From the NCBI RefSeq assembly GCF_001922305.1, contig NZ_CP018839.1, positions 310,001 through 374,000 on the forward strand: DNA of 64,000 nt. The letters run 5' to 3'. The notes under the pieces are model-generated. The model was given only the letters and a program-made list of their open reading frames with translations. It had not been told where the DNA came from and did no database searches. Source of the DNA: Thauera chlorobenzoica (GTDB lineage Bacteria; Pseudomonadota; Gammaproteobacteria; Burkholderiales; Rhodocyclaceae). Every line of letters begins with the position of its first letter. Position 1 is the stretch's first letter. Below, in pieces: positions 54,916 to 62,468 of the stretch. The position numbers were made by a program, and so were the translations under genes.

Positions 54916-55490
54916 TTGCGGAAAGTATATGGTCTCCCATAGAGCCCGTCCATTAATCTATTTTGATTTGTGTATTCGTCGCTTTGTGATAACCACTACA
55001 CTGTTTCGGCAAGATGGTCTCTACGGACACCATGCAGAGCTTCTGCCGAGCGTCACCTCGAGCCGAGGTCCCTGGCGCGGCGCAGGTTGCCAGACATTCC
55101 GTACCACGTTCCGGCTGCCGATATGCAGTCGCTCTGCGCGCGAAATCGTGTTCGACCATCTTGGTGCTGTTCCGGGTTTGCCCTTCGGCCACCTAATGCA
55201 GCCTGGAAGAGCCTCCTGGGAGGCCTCGCAGATAGTGACGAACTTTGGTCTTTCACCGCGCGCTGGCAGACGACATGGGGCCAGGAAGAGCTTCGAGAAC
55301 GATATGTTCTGGTCCGAAACGGCAGCCCTGGCGATCGCTTCCTGACGGTGTGGAAGGATCTTCCAGGGGAGGAAGGAACACGTGTGAACTTCACAGGGAT
55401 GGATCGTTGAACCAATGGTAATGAAAGATGACTATCCAGTTGCGATCATAGGGTAGCCATGATCTCATCATACGATTGGGGGGACAGCCT
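54916..55490. other. Intergenic stretch between BREX and the LysR gene, with a possible gene remnant
   Basis: About 575 bases without a convincing gene. A plus-strand frame at 54970-55410 ends in a protein-like stretch (LADSDELWSFTARWQTTWGQ, then YVLVRNGSPGDRFLTVW) but its first half is cysteine/arginine-rich and unlike protein. A second frame upstream (FDHLGAVPGLPFGHLMQPG) also looks protein-like. The pair may be a decayed gene with a frameshift. No RNA gene or array was seen. Confidence 0.35.
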
Positions 55491-56417
55491 ATGGAGCTGC
55501 GACACCTTCGGTGCTTTACTGTTCTGGCTGAGGAACTTCATTTCACCCGGGCCGCCGAACGGTTGCATATTGAACAATCCCCTCTGTCCCGCACCATCAA
55601 GGAGCTGGAAGAGGATTTGGGCGTTTTACTATTTGATCGAGACCGGCGCGGCACCAAGTTGACCCAAGCAGGCTCCGTTTTTCTACAAGATGTTCGTCGG
55701 GTCTTTACGACGCTGGAACAAGCGCGAGAAAACGTCCGGGCCATAGCAGCCGGATATCACGGCTCTTTGCGCATAGCAGTCTCTGACGGAGCCGCAGGCC
55801 CAAAATTGTCCGCATTCCTTGCTCGCTGTCGCGAGGATTTGCCAGAAGTGGAAGTCCGCATCAGCGAAACACCTCTCTCTGAACAGTGCCATGGATTGCG
55901 CAATGGGAGTTTACATCTGGGATTTGCTTATGCGGATGAAGTTGGCGTGGATATTATTGCCGAACCGATTTGGCAAGAGCCGCTGGTGCTGGCTATTCCG
56001 TCCCGCCATCCTTTGCTTGCGTTCAAGAGCGTACCTCTTGAGGAGTTGGCTCGCTATCCGTTGCTAATGTGCGATACGAACGAATGTGAAAGCTTCAATC
56101 GCGCACTTCAACGTATTCTGCGCAAGATTGATGTAGAGCCTATTGTTGCTGAAACCGTGATATCCAGGGACATGATGTTCACTTTGGTTGCCGCCGGTTA
56201 TGGCATCGGCTTCACCACAGCAACCAAGCTTGCCGTTTGCGGGCATCTCGACGTCATTTCTCGGCCTTTGGATACAGACGCCGCTTTCATCACGACATAC
56301 CTGCTGCGTTCCGAAAGCAGCAGCACTCCGACCTATCTGGATGAATTTGTCGCTCGTCTTCATGCACTTACTGAGACTGAGGACGACACAAGTGCCCCTG
56401 GAACTTCTGCGCTCTAG
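55491..56417 (+). CDS. LysR-family transcription regulator of the ICE
   Basis: 308 aa from ATG 55491 (GGGGGGAC upstream). Helix-turn-helix MELRHLRCFTVLAEELHFTRAA and SPLSRTIKELEEDLGVLLFD at the N-terminus, then a type 2 periplasmic-binding-like ligand domain (SLRIAVSDGAAGPKLSAFLARC, LHLGFAYADE). LysR regulators next to the integrase are common in clc-type elements, where they influence excision or cargo. The stop codon overlaps the convergent XRE gene's stop in the shared bases CTAG (56414-56417). Confidence 0.88.
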   Translation: MELRHLRCFTVLAEELHFTRAAERLHIEQSPLSRTIKELEEDLGVLLFDRDRRGTKLTQAGSVFLQDVRRVFTTLEQARENVRAIAAGYHGSLRIAVSDGAAGPKLSAFLARCREDLPEVEVRISETPLSEQCHGLRNGSLHLGFAYADEVGVDIIAEPIWQEPLVLAIPSRHPLLAFKSVPLEELARYPLLMCDTNECESFNRALQRILRKIDVEPIVAETVISRDMMFTLVAAGYGIGFTTATKLAVCGHLDVISRPLDTDAAFITTYLLRSESSSTPTYLDEFVARLHALTETEDDTSAPGTSAL

Positions 56418-56707
56418 TTTTCCGTCTTTGAACGAAGATTCGATTCGGTCACAGCCATCAAGTCAGCAGCCGAAACATCCAACGCCGCCGCGATCTTCAA
56501 TATCAATGCAAGCGTCGGCATGTGCTCTCCACGCTCGATCTTCCCCATGTGAGAACGCTCGATACTAGCCAAGGCTGCCATCTCTTCCTGGGCAATACCT
56601 CGCTCTGCTCGCAATGCTCGAACGGCCTGACCAAAAGCGATCGCAGGCTCTGCTTGGAAGGTGGTTGATCCGGCGGGGCGACCTCGCTTGACTGTGTGCT
56701 TTTGCAT
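56414..56707 (-). CDS. XRE-family helix-turn-helix regulator
   Basis: 97 aa from ATG 56707; the longer frame to 56887 runs into the divergent gene and is rejected. HTH: AFGQAVRALRAERGIAQEEMAALASIERSHMGKIERGEH, split here as VRALRAERGIAQEEMA and ERSHMGKIERGEHMP, a standard Cro/C1-type domain; basic N-terminal tail KRGRPAGS is AT-hook-like. Divergent from the LysR-ligand-domain gene across a region with a perfect palindrome. Probably part of the ICE switch. Confidence 0.87.
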   Translation of the reverse strand: MQKHTVKRGRPAGSTTFQAEPAIAFGQAVRALRAERGIAQEEMAALASIERSHMGKIERGEHMPTLALILKIAAALDVSAADLMAVTESNLRSKTEN

Positions 56708-56744
56708 CAGCAAAAGCGTCGTTCGGCAGCCCAATCTAAACCAC

Positions 56745-56756
56745 GTTAAATTTAAC
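56745..56756. promoter_or_regulatory. 12-bp perfect palindrome between divergent XRE and LysR-like genes
   Basis: GTTAAATTTAAC at 56745-56756 is a perfect palindrome, 38 bases upstream of the XRE start and 58 upstream of the divergent gene. In a GC-rich genome such an AT palindrome is a good operator candidate for the XRE protein. A likely minus-strand promoter overlaps it. Confidence 0.5.
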
Positions 56757-56813
56757 TCTTGATAAGATGAGGCGTTAGTTTCTCGACCAACCGCACCCGT
56801 TGAGAGGGCATGC

Positions 56814-57440
56814 ATGTCCGCTTCCAAGCCAGCCACAGTCATCAAGCTTGCTGTCACTGAGGGAGTGCCTTCTGCCAGCCTGGCCAAGCTGTTGGCATGG
56901 CAACGTGCTGAGGAGCCTCAAACGCCTGTCGAACCTCTTTTGGTATCGGCGGGTGAGTCGCTTTCAGGACTTCAAGATGGTCGCTACGATCTCGGGATCT
57001 CCCTGCAGGAGAATGTGCCGTTACCGCTACACGGACTGCCGCTGTGGCGTGCCAACCTGGCTGTGGCACTGCCTCCTCAATCCCCCCTGGCGAGTCACAA
57101 GCCTATCGCGCTGGATGAACTGATCGATGTTTCTTTGCTGCGCTGGCAGGGCGAGCCGTGCGCAGCTTTGGATGAGCGAATTTCTATGGCCAGAAGGAGG
57201 TTCTCCATCCAGGTCGTCACCTCATTCGAGATGATGGTCATGATGGTTGTGGCAGGACTCGGTGTGGGGATTTCCACTCATTCGCGCATCACCCAGGCGC
57301 AGGCGTGGGGAATCTGCCTGCGCCCATTGGCGGATGGGCCCTATGAGGTCGTGGCCCACTTGCTCAGGCCCACCGGACATCTCCATCCAACGACAGAGCG
57401 ATTCGTACAGAGGGTGCTTCGGGTGGCAGTGAACGTCTGA
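56814..57440 (+). CDS. LysR substrate-binding domain protein without a DNA-binding domain
   Basis: 208 aa from ATG 56814. The whole protein is the effector-binding half of a LysR regulator (VIKLAVTEGVPSASLAKLLAW, YDLGISLQENVP, MMVVAGLGVGISTHSRI) with no HTH upstream: the preceding DNA is the divergent promoter region. Such single-domain proteins occur beside the integrase in many clc-type elements and may bind a signal or sequester a partner regulator. Convergent-free, ends 45 bases before the integrase stop. Confidence 0.82.
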   Translation: MSASKPATVIKLAVTEGVPSASLAKLLAWQRAEEPQTPVEPLLVSAGESLSGLQDGRYDLGISLQENVPLPLHGLPLWRANLAVALPPQSPLASHKPIALDELIDVSLLRWQGEPCAALDERISMARRRFSIQVVTSFEMMVMMVVAGLGVGISTHSRITQAQAWGICLRPLADGPYEVVAHLLRPTGHLHPTTERFVQRVLRVAVNV

Positions 57441-57484
57441 GTCTGGCGACACTCCCATTCCCCCCGTTACTGGCTCACCATGCT

Positions 57485-59392
57485 TTATTGGGCATTTGCC
57501 ACGATGGCATTTTGAACCAGCCGCTGCACGCTTTGCTGGACCTGAGTCTGATAGTCCTCAGGCGCTGGTAGCGCATCCTGCTGCAAGCATTGTTCGAGCA
57601 CGACGCGCACCGCGGTCGCCATGTTTCCGTGCGTCACCGCATCGAGCGGCGAGAGGTTGCCAAGCGATTCATGGGGACGCTGCAAGGCATGATAGATCTC
57701 CCAGGTGTCCACGCCGCGCGGGGTTTGCCGAAGAATGCATTGGATCAGTTGGCGCTTGAGCGGCTCAAGCTGCCAGACCGGAACGCGCTGCCCCTTGTTG
57801 CCCAACTGGATGGACAGTAGGTTGCCTGCCTGAATTTCGTAGGTGATCCAGCGCCGCGATTTACCGACCAGCTTGGCGTAGTCCGCCACCACCAGGTTGT
57901 CCGGCCCCTCGAAGATGTCCAGTAGCTTCAAATGTTCACGTTGCAGATCGGACATCTTGGGCTGCGCGTATTCCGGCGTCTTCACGGCAGACAGCCGTTG
58001 GGTTGGACTTGCTTCCGTCGGCATTTCCTGCCCATTGGGCGCAACCAGCATGATCGGGGCGTGCTGCCCCGGCGTTGGCAGTGGCGTGGTCTGCTGCCCG
58101 GCGATCGTCGGCAGCCCTTGCAAGTGAATCGTCAGGTGCATGCTGGCGACCTGTACTTGGCCTTGCTCGAACAAGTCGAGGCGGTCGGCCCAGTCCTGCA
58201 TCATCACCCGCCGCTGTTCAACGTACTCCGCATGGTTGTAGGTGGCACTGATGCGATTGGGGTCAGCGTGGGACAGTTGCGAGTCCACCCATACCTTCGG
58301 ATATCCCAGCTCGTTGAGCGCTGTCGAAATCGTGGCCCGGATGCCATGACCGGTCAGCCTGCCGTCGTAACCCAGACCCTTGATCGCAAAATTCACGGTG
58401 TTCTCGCTCATGCGGTCCGTGACGCGCTTGACGCCAGAGAACAGGTATTTCTGGGCAGGCTTGAAGTCATCCAGCATGTGCCGAACGATCTCCACCGCCT
58501 GGACGGAGAGCGGGACGATGTACGGCGGGATGTCGGTGACGCGCTTGCGCTTCTTGCGCGTGAGCATCTTGCGCTGCTTCAGCGACAGCACCGGGATGAT
58601 CCACAGCCCCCGATCGAGATCGAACTGTTCGGGAGTTGCCAGACGCAGCTCGCCGGTACGGACGCCGGTCAGCAATAGCAGCCGGATCGCCAGTTGCGTC
58701 TTCAGCATGCCCCGGTATTTGCGCAGCCCCTGCAGGAACAACGGCAGCTCGGCCATGCGCAGGAAGGGGTTGTGCTCGACCGGCGGCAGCGGGATGGCCA
58801 CCACATGCAGGTCGGTAGCCGGGTGGGTTTCCATGGACGGGATCACGACCATGGCGTAATCGAACAACTGCTTGAGCCAGGTGCGCATTTTTTCCGCGAC
58901 AGACAGCGAGCCCCGCTTTTCGATGCGGGCGATGACTTCCAGCAGCAGCGGGCGGGTGATCTCGTATATGGTCAGCCGCTTCAAGTGCGGGAAGACATCG
59001 TTCTTGAAGGCGCGGCGGATCTGATCGAGCGAGCTTTGACGGCCCTCTTCAAGGGTGAGCTGCCTATGCTCCAGCCACTTCTCATAGACCGCCATGAAGG
59101 TGTTTTCGCCTGCCAGCTTGATGGCTTGGCGCTTTTGCTTGCGGTCGCTACGGGGGTTGATGCCCTTGGCAAGCAAGGCACGCGCTTCGTCCCGCAAATT
59201 ACGGGCTTCACGCAGCGACAGCTCGGGATAGCTACCCAAAGAGATGCGAGCGCGCTGGCCAACCCATGTGTACCGAAAGTGCCAGAGTTTGGCACCGTTG
59301 GCCGATACGAAGAGTGAGAGGCCGTCGAAGTCTGCGATGGTGTAGGGCTTGCCGGTGGCCTTGGCCTGCCGAGCCATCATGTCGGTGAGCAT
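57485..59392 (-). CDS. int: Tyrosine integrase of the ICE (IntB13-like)
   Basis: 635 aa. DUF4102/arm-binding domain at the N-terminus (IADFDGLSLFVSANGAKLWHF-like), core-binding domain, then the catalytic domain with R in LTGVRTGELRL, HxxR in GHGIRATI, the H of SHADPNR and the nucleophile Tyr in ISATYNHAEYVEQRR. About 220 extra C-terminal residues after the Tyr region contain an HTH-like segment (VADYAKLVGKSRRWITYEIQ) that is typical of the large ICEclc-type integrases. It begins 239 bases from the tRNA-Gly 3' end and points away from it, the usual arrangement. Confidence 0.93.
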   Translation of the reverse strand: MLTDMMARQAKATGKPYTIADFDGLSLFVSANGAKLWHFRYTWVGQRARISLGSYPELSLREARNLRDEARALLAKGINPRSDRKQKRQAIKLAGENTFMAVYEKWLEHRQLTLEEGRQSSLDQIRRAFKNDVFPHLKRLTIYEITRPLLLEVIARIEKRGSLSVAEKMRTWLKQLFDYAMVVIPSMETHPATDLHVVAIPLPPVEHNPFLRMAELPLFLQGLRKYRGMLKTQLAIRLLLLTGVRTGELRLATPEQFDLDRGLWIIPVLSLKQRKMLTRKKRKRVTDIPPYIVPLSVQAVEIVRHMLDDFKPAQKYLFSGVKRVTDRMSENTVNFAIKGLGYDGRLTGHGIRATISTALNELGYPKVWVDSQLSHADPNRISATYNHAEYVEQRRVMMQDWADRLDLFEQGQVQVASMHLTIHLQGLPTIAGQQTTPLPTPGQHAPIMLVAPNGQEMPTEASPTQRLSAVKTPEYAQPKMSDLQREHLKLLDIFEGPDNLVVADYAKLVGKSRRWITYEIQAGNLLSIQLGNKGQRVPVWQLEPLKRQLIQCILRQTPRGVDTWEIYHALQRPHESLGNLSPLDAVTHGNMATAVRVVLEQCLQQDALPAPEDYQTQVQQSVQRLVQNAIVANAQ

Positions 59393-59420
59393 GTTTCCAA
59401 CTCCTCAGAGATGAGTTGGA
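59393..59420 (-). promoter_or_regulatory. Hairpin over the integrase ribosome binding site
   Basis: TCCAACTC (59396-59403) and GAGTTGGA (59413-59420) form an 8-bp perfect inverted repeat with a 9-base spacer, ending 3 bases before the integrase ATG (59392). In the mRNA the GAGGAG Shine-Dalgarno spans the spacer and the right arm, so folding would limit translation initiation. It could equally be an operator. Confidence 0.5.
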
Positions 59421-59524
59421 CCCAATGTTCGATACCGTCGCCTGGCTCCTCCAGCAACAATGCGGCACGGGGGCTGACCGCATTGGATGTACCACTTTAT
59501 GTACCGAAATGTACCGGTAGTCAG

Positions 59525-59554
59525 TGGATTTCGCTGGATGTCACTGGATCGAGA
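59525..59554. repeat. 10-bp-phased repeats, outer cluster near the att site
   Basis: TGGAT recurs at 59525, 59535 and 59545, exactly 10 bp apart (TGGATTTCGC, TGGATGTCAC, TGGATCGAGA). Helically phased short repeats next to an att site resemble excisionase or integrase arm-binding sites; the assignment is inferred. Confidence 0.45.
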
Positions 59555-59597
59555 TTCTGTAAAATTCTCAATCGTGACAATAACTTATGACGCTCCC

Positions 59598-59627
59598 TGG
59601 ATTTCCTTGGAGGTCCTTGGAAAGTCA
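59598..59627. repeat. 10-bp-phased repeats, inner cluster adjoining the tRNA 3' end
   Basis: TGGA recurs at 59598, 59608 and 59618 (TGGATTTCCT, TGGAGGTCCT, TGGAAAGTCA), again 10 bp apart, with a further TGGA at 59631 that is the tRNA's own CCA end read in reverse. It closely resembles the outer cluster. Confidence 0.45.
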
Positions 59628-59630
59628 TCG

Positions 59631-59705
59631 TGGAGCGGGTGAAGGGAATCGAACCCTCGTCATCAGCTTGGGAAGCTGAGGTAATAGCCATTATACGACA
59701 CCCGC
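59631..59705 (-). tRNA. tRNA-Gly(CCC), ICE attachment site
   Basis: Read on the minus strand: acceptor stem GCGGGTG pairs with CACCCGC, D-arm GTATAATGGCTATTAC, anticodon arm TCAGC-TTCCCAA-GCTGA giving anticodon CCC (plus-strand GGG at 59670-59672), T-arm GAGGG-TTCGATT-CCCTT, and an encoded CCA end (59631-59633). The structure is complete, so insertion regenerated the gene. The ICE integrase lies just past its 3' end, identifying this as the attachment site. Confidence 0.93.
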
Positions 59706-59746
59706 GAGGGCAGCCAGCGCTGCCGGCCGCCGTGCGACAGGGCGCC

Positions 59747-59776
59747 ATTCTACTGGTGCAGCGGGTTGGAGCGCAA
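59747..59776 (-). promoter_or_regulatory. Probable tRNA-Gly promoter
   Basis: On the minus strand TTGCGC (59771-59776) and TAGAAT (59747-59752) are separated by 18 bp and lie about 41 bases upstream of the tRNA 5' end. The boxes are close to sigma-70 consensus. Confidence 0.5.
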
Positions 59777-59790
59777 CGCTGTCGGTGGCG

Positions 59791-61521
59791 TCAGGTGGCG
59801 AGGCGCTCCACGGCTTCGCGGATGCGCGCGGGTTCGTCCATCTTCAGGATGCGCTGGACGCGGGGGGCGAGCTCGCCGAGCGTGCTGCGCAGCACCTGCT
59901 GCTTGATCTCCAGGATGTTGCCCGGATGCATCGAAAAGCTGCGCAGCCCCATGCCGAGGAGCAAGGCGGTGTACTTGGAATCGCCCGCCATTTCGCCGCA
60001 TACCGCAACCGGCAGGCTGTAACGGGCGCCGGTGGCGATGGTGCCGGCGATCAGCTTGAGCACGGCTGGATGGAGCGGGTCGTAGAGATGGACCACCGCT
60101 TCGTCCGAACGGTCGATCGCCAGCGTGTACTGGATCAGGTCGTTGGTACCGATCGACAGGAAGGACAGGCGGCGGGTGAACATGCCCAGCGACAGCGCGG
60201 CGGCGGGGACTTCGATCATGCCGCCGATCTGGATGCCTTCGTCGAACTTGATCTTTTCCGCGCGCAGCTCGGCCTTGGCCTTTTCCACCAGGGCCAGGCT
60301 CTGGTCGATTTCCTGGGCGTGCGACAGCATCGGAATCATGATCTGCAGCCGGCCGTGCGCCGAGGCGCGGAGCAGGGCGCGCAGCTGGGTCAGGAACATC
60401 TTCGGTTCGGCCAGCGAGTAGCGCACCGCGCGCAGGCCGAGCGCGGGGTTGGGTTCGATGCGGCTGTGGCTGCCGTTGAGTGCCTTGTCGGCGCCGACGT
60501 CGAAGCTGCGGATGGTGACCGGCTTGCCCGGCATCGCCTTCACCACGGCGCGATAGGCTTCGTACTGCTCTTCCTCGTCGGGCAGGGTGTCGCGGCCGAG
60601 GAAGAGGAACTCGGTGCGGTACAGGCCGATGCCGTCGGCGTTGGCGGTCTTCGCCGCGGGCAGGTCCTTGGGGCCTTCGATGTTGGCGAGCAGGTGGATG
60701 GTTTCGCCGTCGAGGGTGGCGGCGTGCGCGTCGCGCAGGCGGTTGAGCTTGGAGCGCTCGATCTCGAGCTCGCTGCGGCGCAGGCGGTATTCCTCGACGA
60801 TGCGCTCGTCGGGGGCGACGATGATCAGGCCGCGGGTGCCGTCCACGATGACCAGTTCGTCGTCCTCGACCAGGTCGCGCACGCGGTGCAGGCCGACCAC
60901 CGCGGGGATCTTCAGGTTGCGCGCGACGATCGCGGTATGGCTGGTTGGGCCGCCGACGTCGGTGACGAAGCCGGCGATGTTGTGGTCGCGGAAGCTGATG
61001 GTGTCGGCCGGCGACAGGTCGTGGGCGACGATGATGGTGCCCAGGCCGTCGCGGCGCTTGGGCGGAAGATGGCCTGGGTGGCCGAGGAGCACCTTCACCA
61101 GGCGCTCGACGACCTGCACGACGTCGGCCTGGCGCTCGCGCAGGTAGGGGTCTTCGATCTGGCGGAACTGCTCTACGAGGAGCTCCATCTGTTGCACCAG
61201 CGCCCATTCGGTGTTGCAGCGGCGCGACTCGACGAGCTCGCGGGCGGCGTCGATCAGCAGCGGGTCGGACAGCATCATCAGCTGGAGGTCGACGAAGGCG
61301 CCGACTTCGCTGTGGGTGTGGCCGGAGGTGGCGGCCGCCTTCAGCCCCATCAGCTCGCCCTGGACGGTGGCGACGGCGTCGTCGAGGCGGAGCAGCTCCT
61401 CGGCGAGGTATTTCTGCGCGACGTGGTAGTGATTGACTTCGAGCAGGGCGCGCGAGACCAGATGCACGTGGCCGATCGCGATGCCCTGGGAGACGGCGAG
61501 GCCATGGACGGTGAACGGCAT
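59791..61521 (-). CDS. ptsI: PTS Enzyme I (phosphoenolpyruvate-protein phosphotransferase)
   Basis: 576 aa. HPr-binding N-terminal domain starts TVHGLAVSQGIAIGHVHL; the phosphorylated histidine is in GGPTSHTAIVARNL; the PEP-binding TIM barrel carries FRTEFLFLGRDTLPDEEEQ, MIPMLSHAQEI, SIGTNDLIQYTLAIDRS and the cysteine/asparagine region VAVCGEMAGD. Full length for Enzyme I. It starts one base after the ptsH stop. In betaproteobacteria EIIA(Man), HPr and EI form a regulatory PTS without sugar permeases, acting in carbon and PHB/nitrogen control. Confidence 0.96.
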   Translation of the reverse strand: MPFTVHGLAVSQGIAIGHVHLVSRALLEVNHYHVAQKYLAEELLRLDDAVATVQGELMGLKAAATSGHTHSEVGAFVDLQLMMLSDPLLIDAARELVESRRCNTEWALVQQMELLVEQFRQIEDPYLRERQADVVQVVERLVKVLLGHPGHLPPKRRDGLGTIIVAHDLSPADTISFRDHNIAGFVTDVGGPTSHTAIVARNLKIPAVVGLHRVRDLVEDDELVIVDGTRGLIIVAPDERIVEEYRLRRSELEIERSKLNRLRDAHAATLDGETIHLLANIEGPKDLPAAKTANADGIGLYRTEFLFLGRDTLPDEEEQYEAYRAVVKAMPGKPVTIRSFDVGADKALNGSHSRIEPNPALGLRAVRYSLAEPKMFLTQLRALLRASAHGRLQIMIPMLSHAQEIDQSLALVEKAKAELRAEKIKFDEGIQIGGMIEVPAAALSLGMFTRRLSFLSIGTNDLIQYTLAIDRSDEAVVHLYDPLHPAVLKLIAGTIATGARYSLPVAVCGEMAGDSKYTALLLGMGLRSFSMHPGNILEIKQQVLRSTLGELAPRVQRILKMDEPARIREAVERLAT

Positions 61522-61522
61522 C

Positions 61523-61792
61523 TCATTCCTCCTCGCCGAAGCGCTCGGCGATCAGCTGCTGCAAAGCCTGCAGGGCTTCCTCGGCGCGTTCGCCGCGCGT
61601 GTCGATGGTGATCGCGCTGCCCTTTGCTGCGGCCAGCATCATCACTCCCATGATGCTTTTTGCATTGACGCGGCGGCCGTTGCGCTCCAGCCAGACCTCG
61701 CACGGGAAGCTGCTGGCGAGCTGGGTGAGCTTGGCCGATGCGCGGGCGTGCAGGCCGAGCCTGTTGATGATCGGGGCTTCTGCGGTGGGCAT
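61523..61792 (-). CDS. ptsH: PTS phosphocarrier HPr
   Basis: 89 aa. His-15-type site in NRLGLHARASAKLTQLAS and the Ser-46 region in VNAKSIMGVMMLAAAKGS, so both EI phosphorylation and HPr-kinase-type regulation are possible. It lies between the EIIA(Man) and ptsI genes on the same strand. Confidence 0.96.
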   Translation of the reverse strand: MPTAEAPIINRLGLHARASAKLTQLASSFPCEVWLERNGRRVNAKSIMGVMMLAAAKGSAITIDTRGERAEEALQALQQLIAERFGEEE

Positions 61793-61837
61793 CGGGGTGT
61801 CCTTTTTCCGGTCGGGTGCGGCGGCGCGTTCCGGCTT

Positions 61838-62227
61838 TTAGTTGGTGCGGACCTGCATCACCCCATCGCAGCCTCCGGCGATGGCGCGCGCGAGCAGGGT
61901 GGGCAGGGTGCGCTCGCGGTAGGTGAGCACGCGCAGCAGCATCGGCAGGTTCACCCCCGCGATCAGTTCGATGCGTCCGGGTTCGCGCAGCTTGGCCGCG
62001 ACGTTGCAGGGCGTGGCGCCGTAGATGTCGGTGAGCATCAGTACGCCGTGGCCGTCGTTCACCCAGCCGAGCATCGTGCGCGCGGTGGGGAGGATGTCGA
62101 GCGGGTCGTCCTGGGCCGACAGGCCGAGCTGGGCGATCTGCGGTGGACGCTGGTTCAGCACGTGGCAGGCGCACTGGATCAGGGATTCGCCGAGGGTGCC
62201 GTGGGTTATCAGGAAAATGCCGATCAT
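61838..62227 (-). CDS. PTS EIIA, mannose/fructose type
   Basis: 129 aa. Phospho-histidine in GIFLITHGTLGESLI, then GVLMLTDIYGATPCNVAAKL, the hallmark of the EIIA(Man) superfamily. No EIIB or EIIC is adjacent, so it belongs to the incomplete regulatory PTS typical of these bacteria. First gene of the operon, 45 bases before ptsH; promoter expected in 62228-62468. Confidence 0.93.
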   Translation of the reverse strand: MIGIFLITHGTLGESLIQCACHVLNQRPPQIAQLGLSAQDDPLDILPTARTMLGWVNDGHGVLMLTDIYGATPCNVAAKLREPGRIELIAGVNLPMLLRVLTYRERTLPTLLARAIAGGCDGVMQVRTN

Positions 62228-62345
62228 GTCCTCTCTCCGCCGGACATGATTCTAGCCGAGTCGCCGGCGGCCGTGCCGAAGTGGCGAGCGCGGCGCATTC
62301 ACGGGGCCGGCGCAAGCGCCTGCTCAATGACATCGGGTTTGGAAA

Positions 62346-62373
62346 TGGAGGCGCGGGGCAAGGTGTGCCTCCA
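62346..62373. repeat. Inverted repeat in the EIIA / BCCT divergent promoter region
   Basis: TGGAGGC (62346-62352) and GCCTCCA (62367-62373) form a 7-bp inverted repeat with a 14-base spacer. An AT-rich stretch follows (62375-62408) that could hold the BCCT promoter. Role unknown. Confidence 0.35.
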
Positions 62374-62468
62374 TTTGCGTAAAACATATTTTCAGAAATG
62401 ATAAAATCTACGGCCCGATCGCCTGCAGCCCCGCGCTGGTGCGGGTGCCGAAACGACAAGGAGCCGAG

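Noticed and set aside
55053..55415. 120-aa minus-strand ORF
   Set aside because: Arginine/serine-rich, no motif, no ribosome binding site; overlaps the possible remnant on the other strand.
56708..56887. N-terminal extension of the XRE protein
   Set aside because: It would run through the divergent promoter and into the LysR-like gene; the HTH protein starts naturally at 56707.
59785..61611. 608-aa plus-strand ORF
   Set aside because: Antisense shadow of ptsI and ptsH, which have all family motifs on the minus strand.
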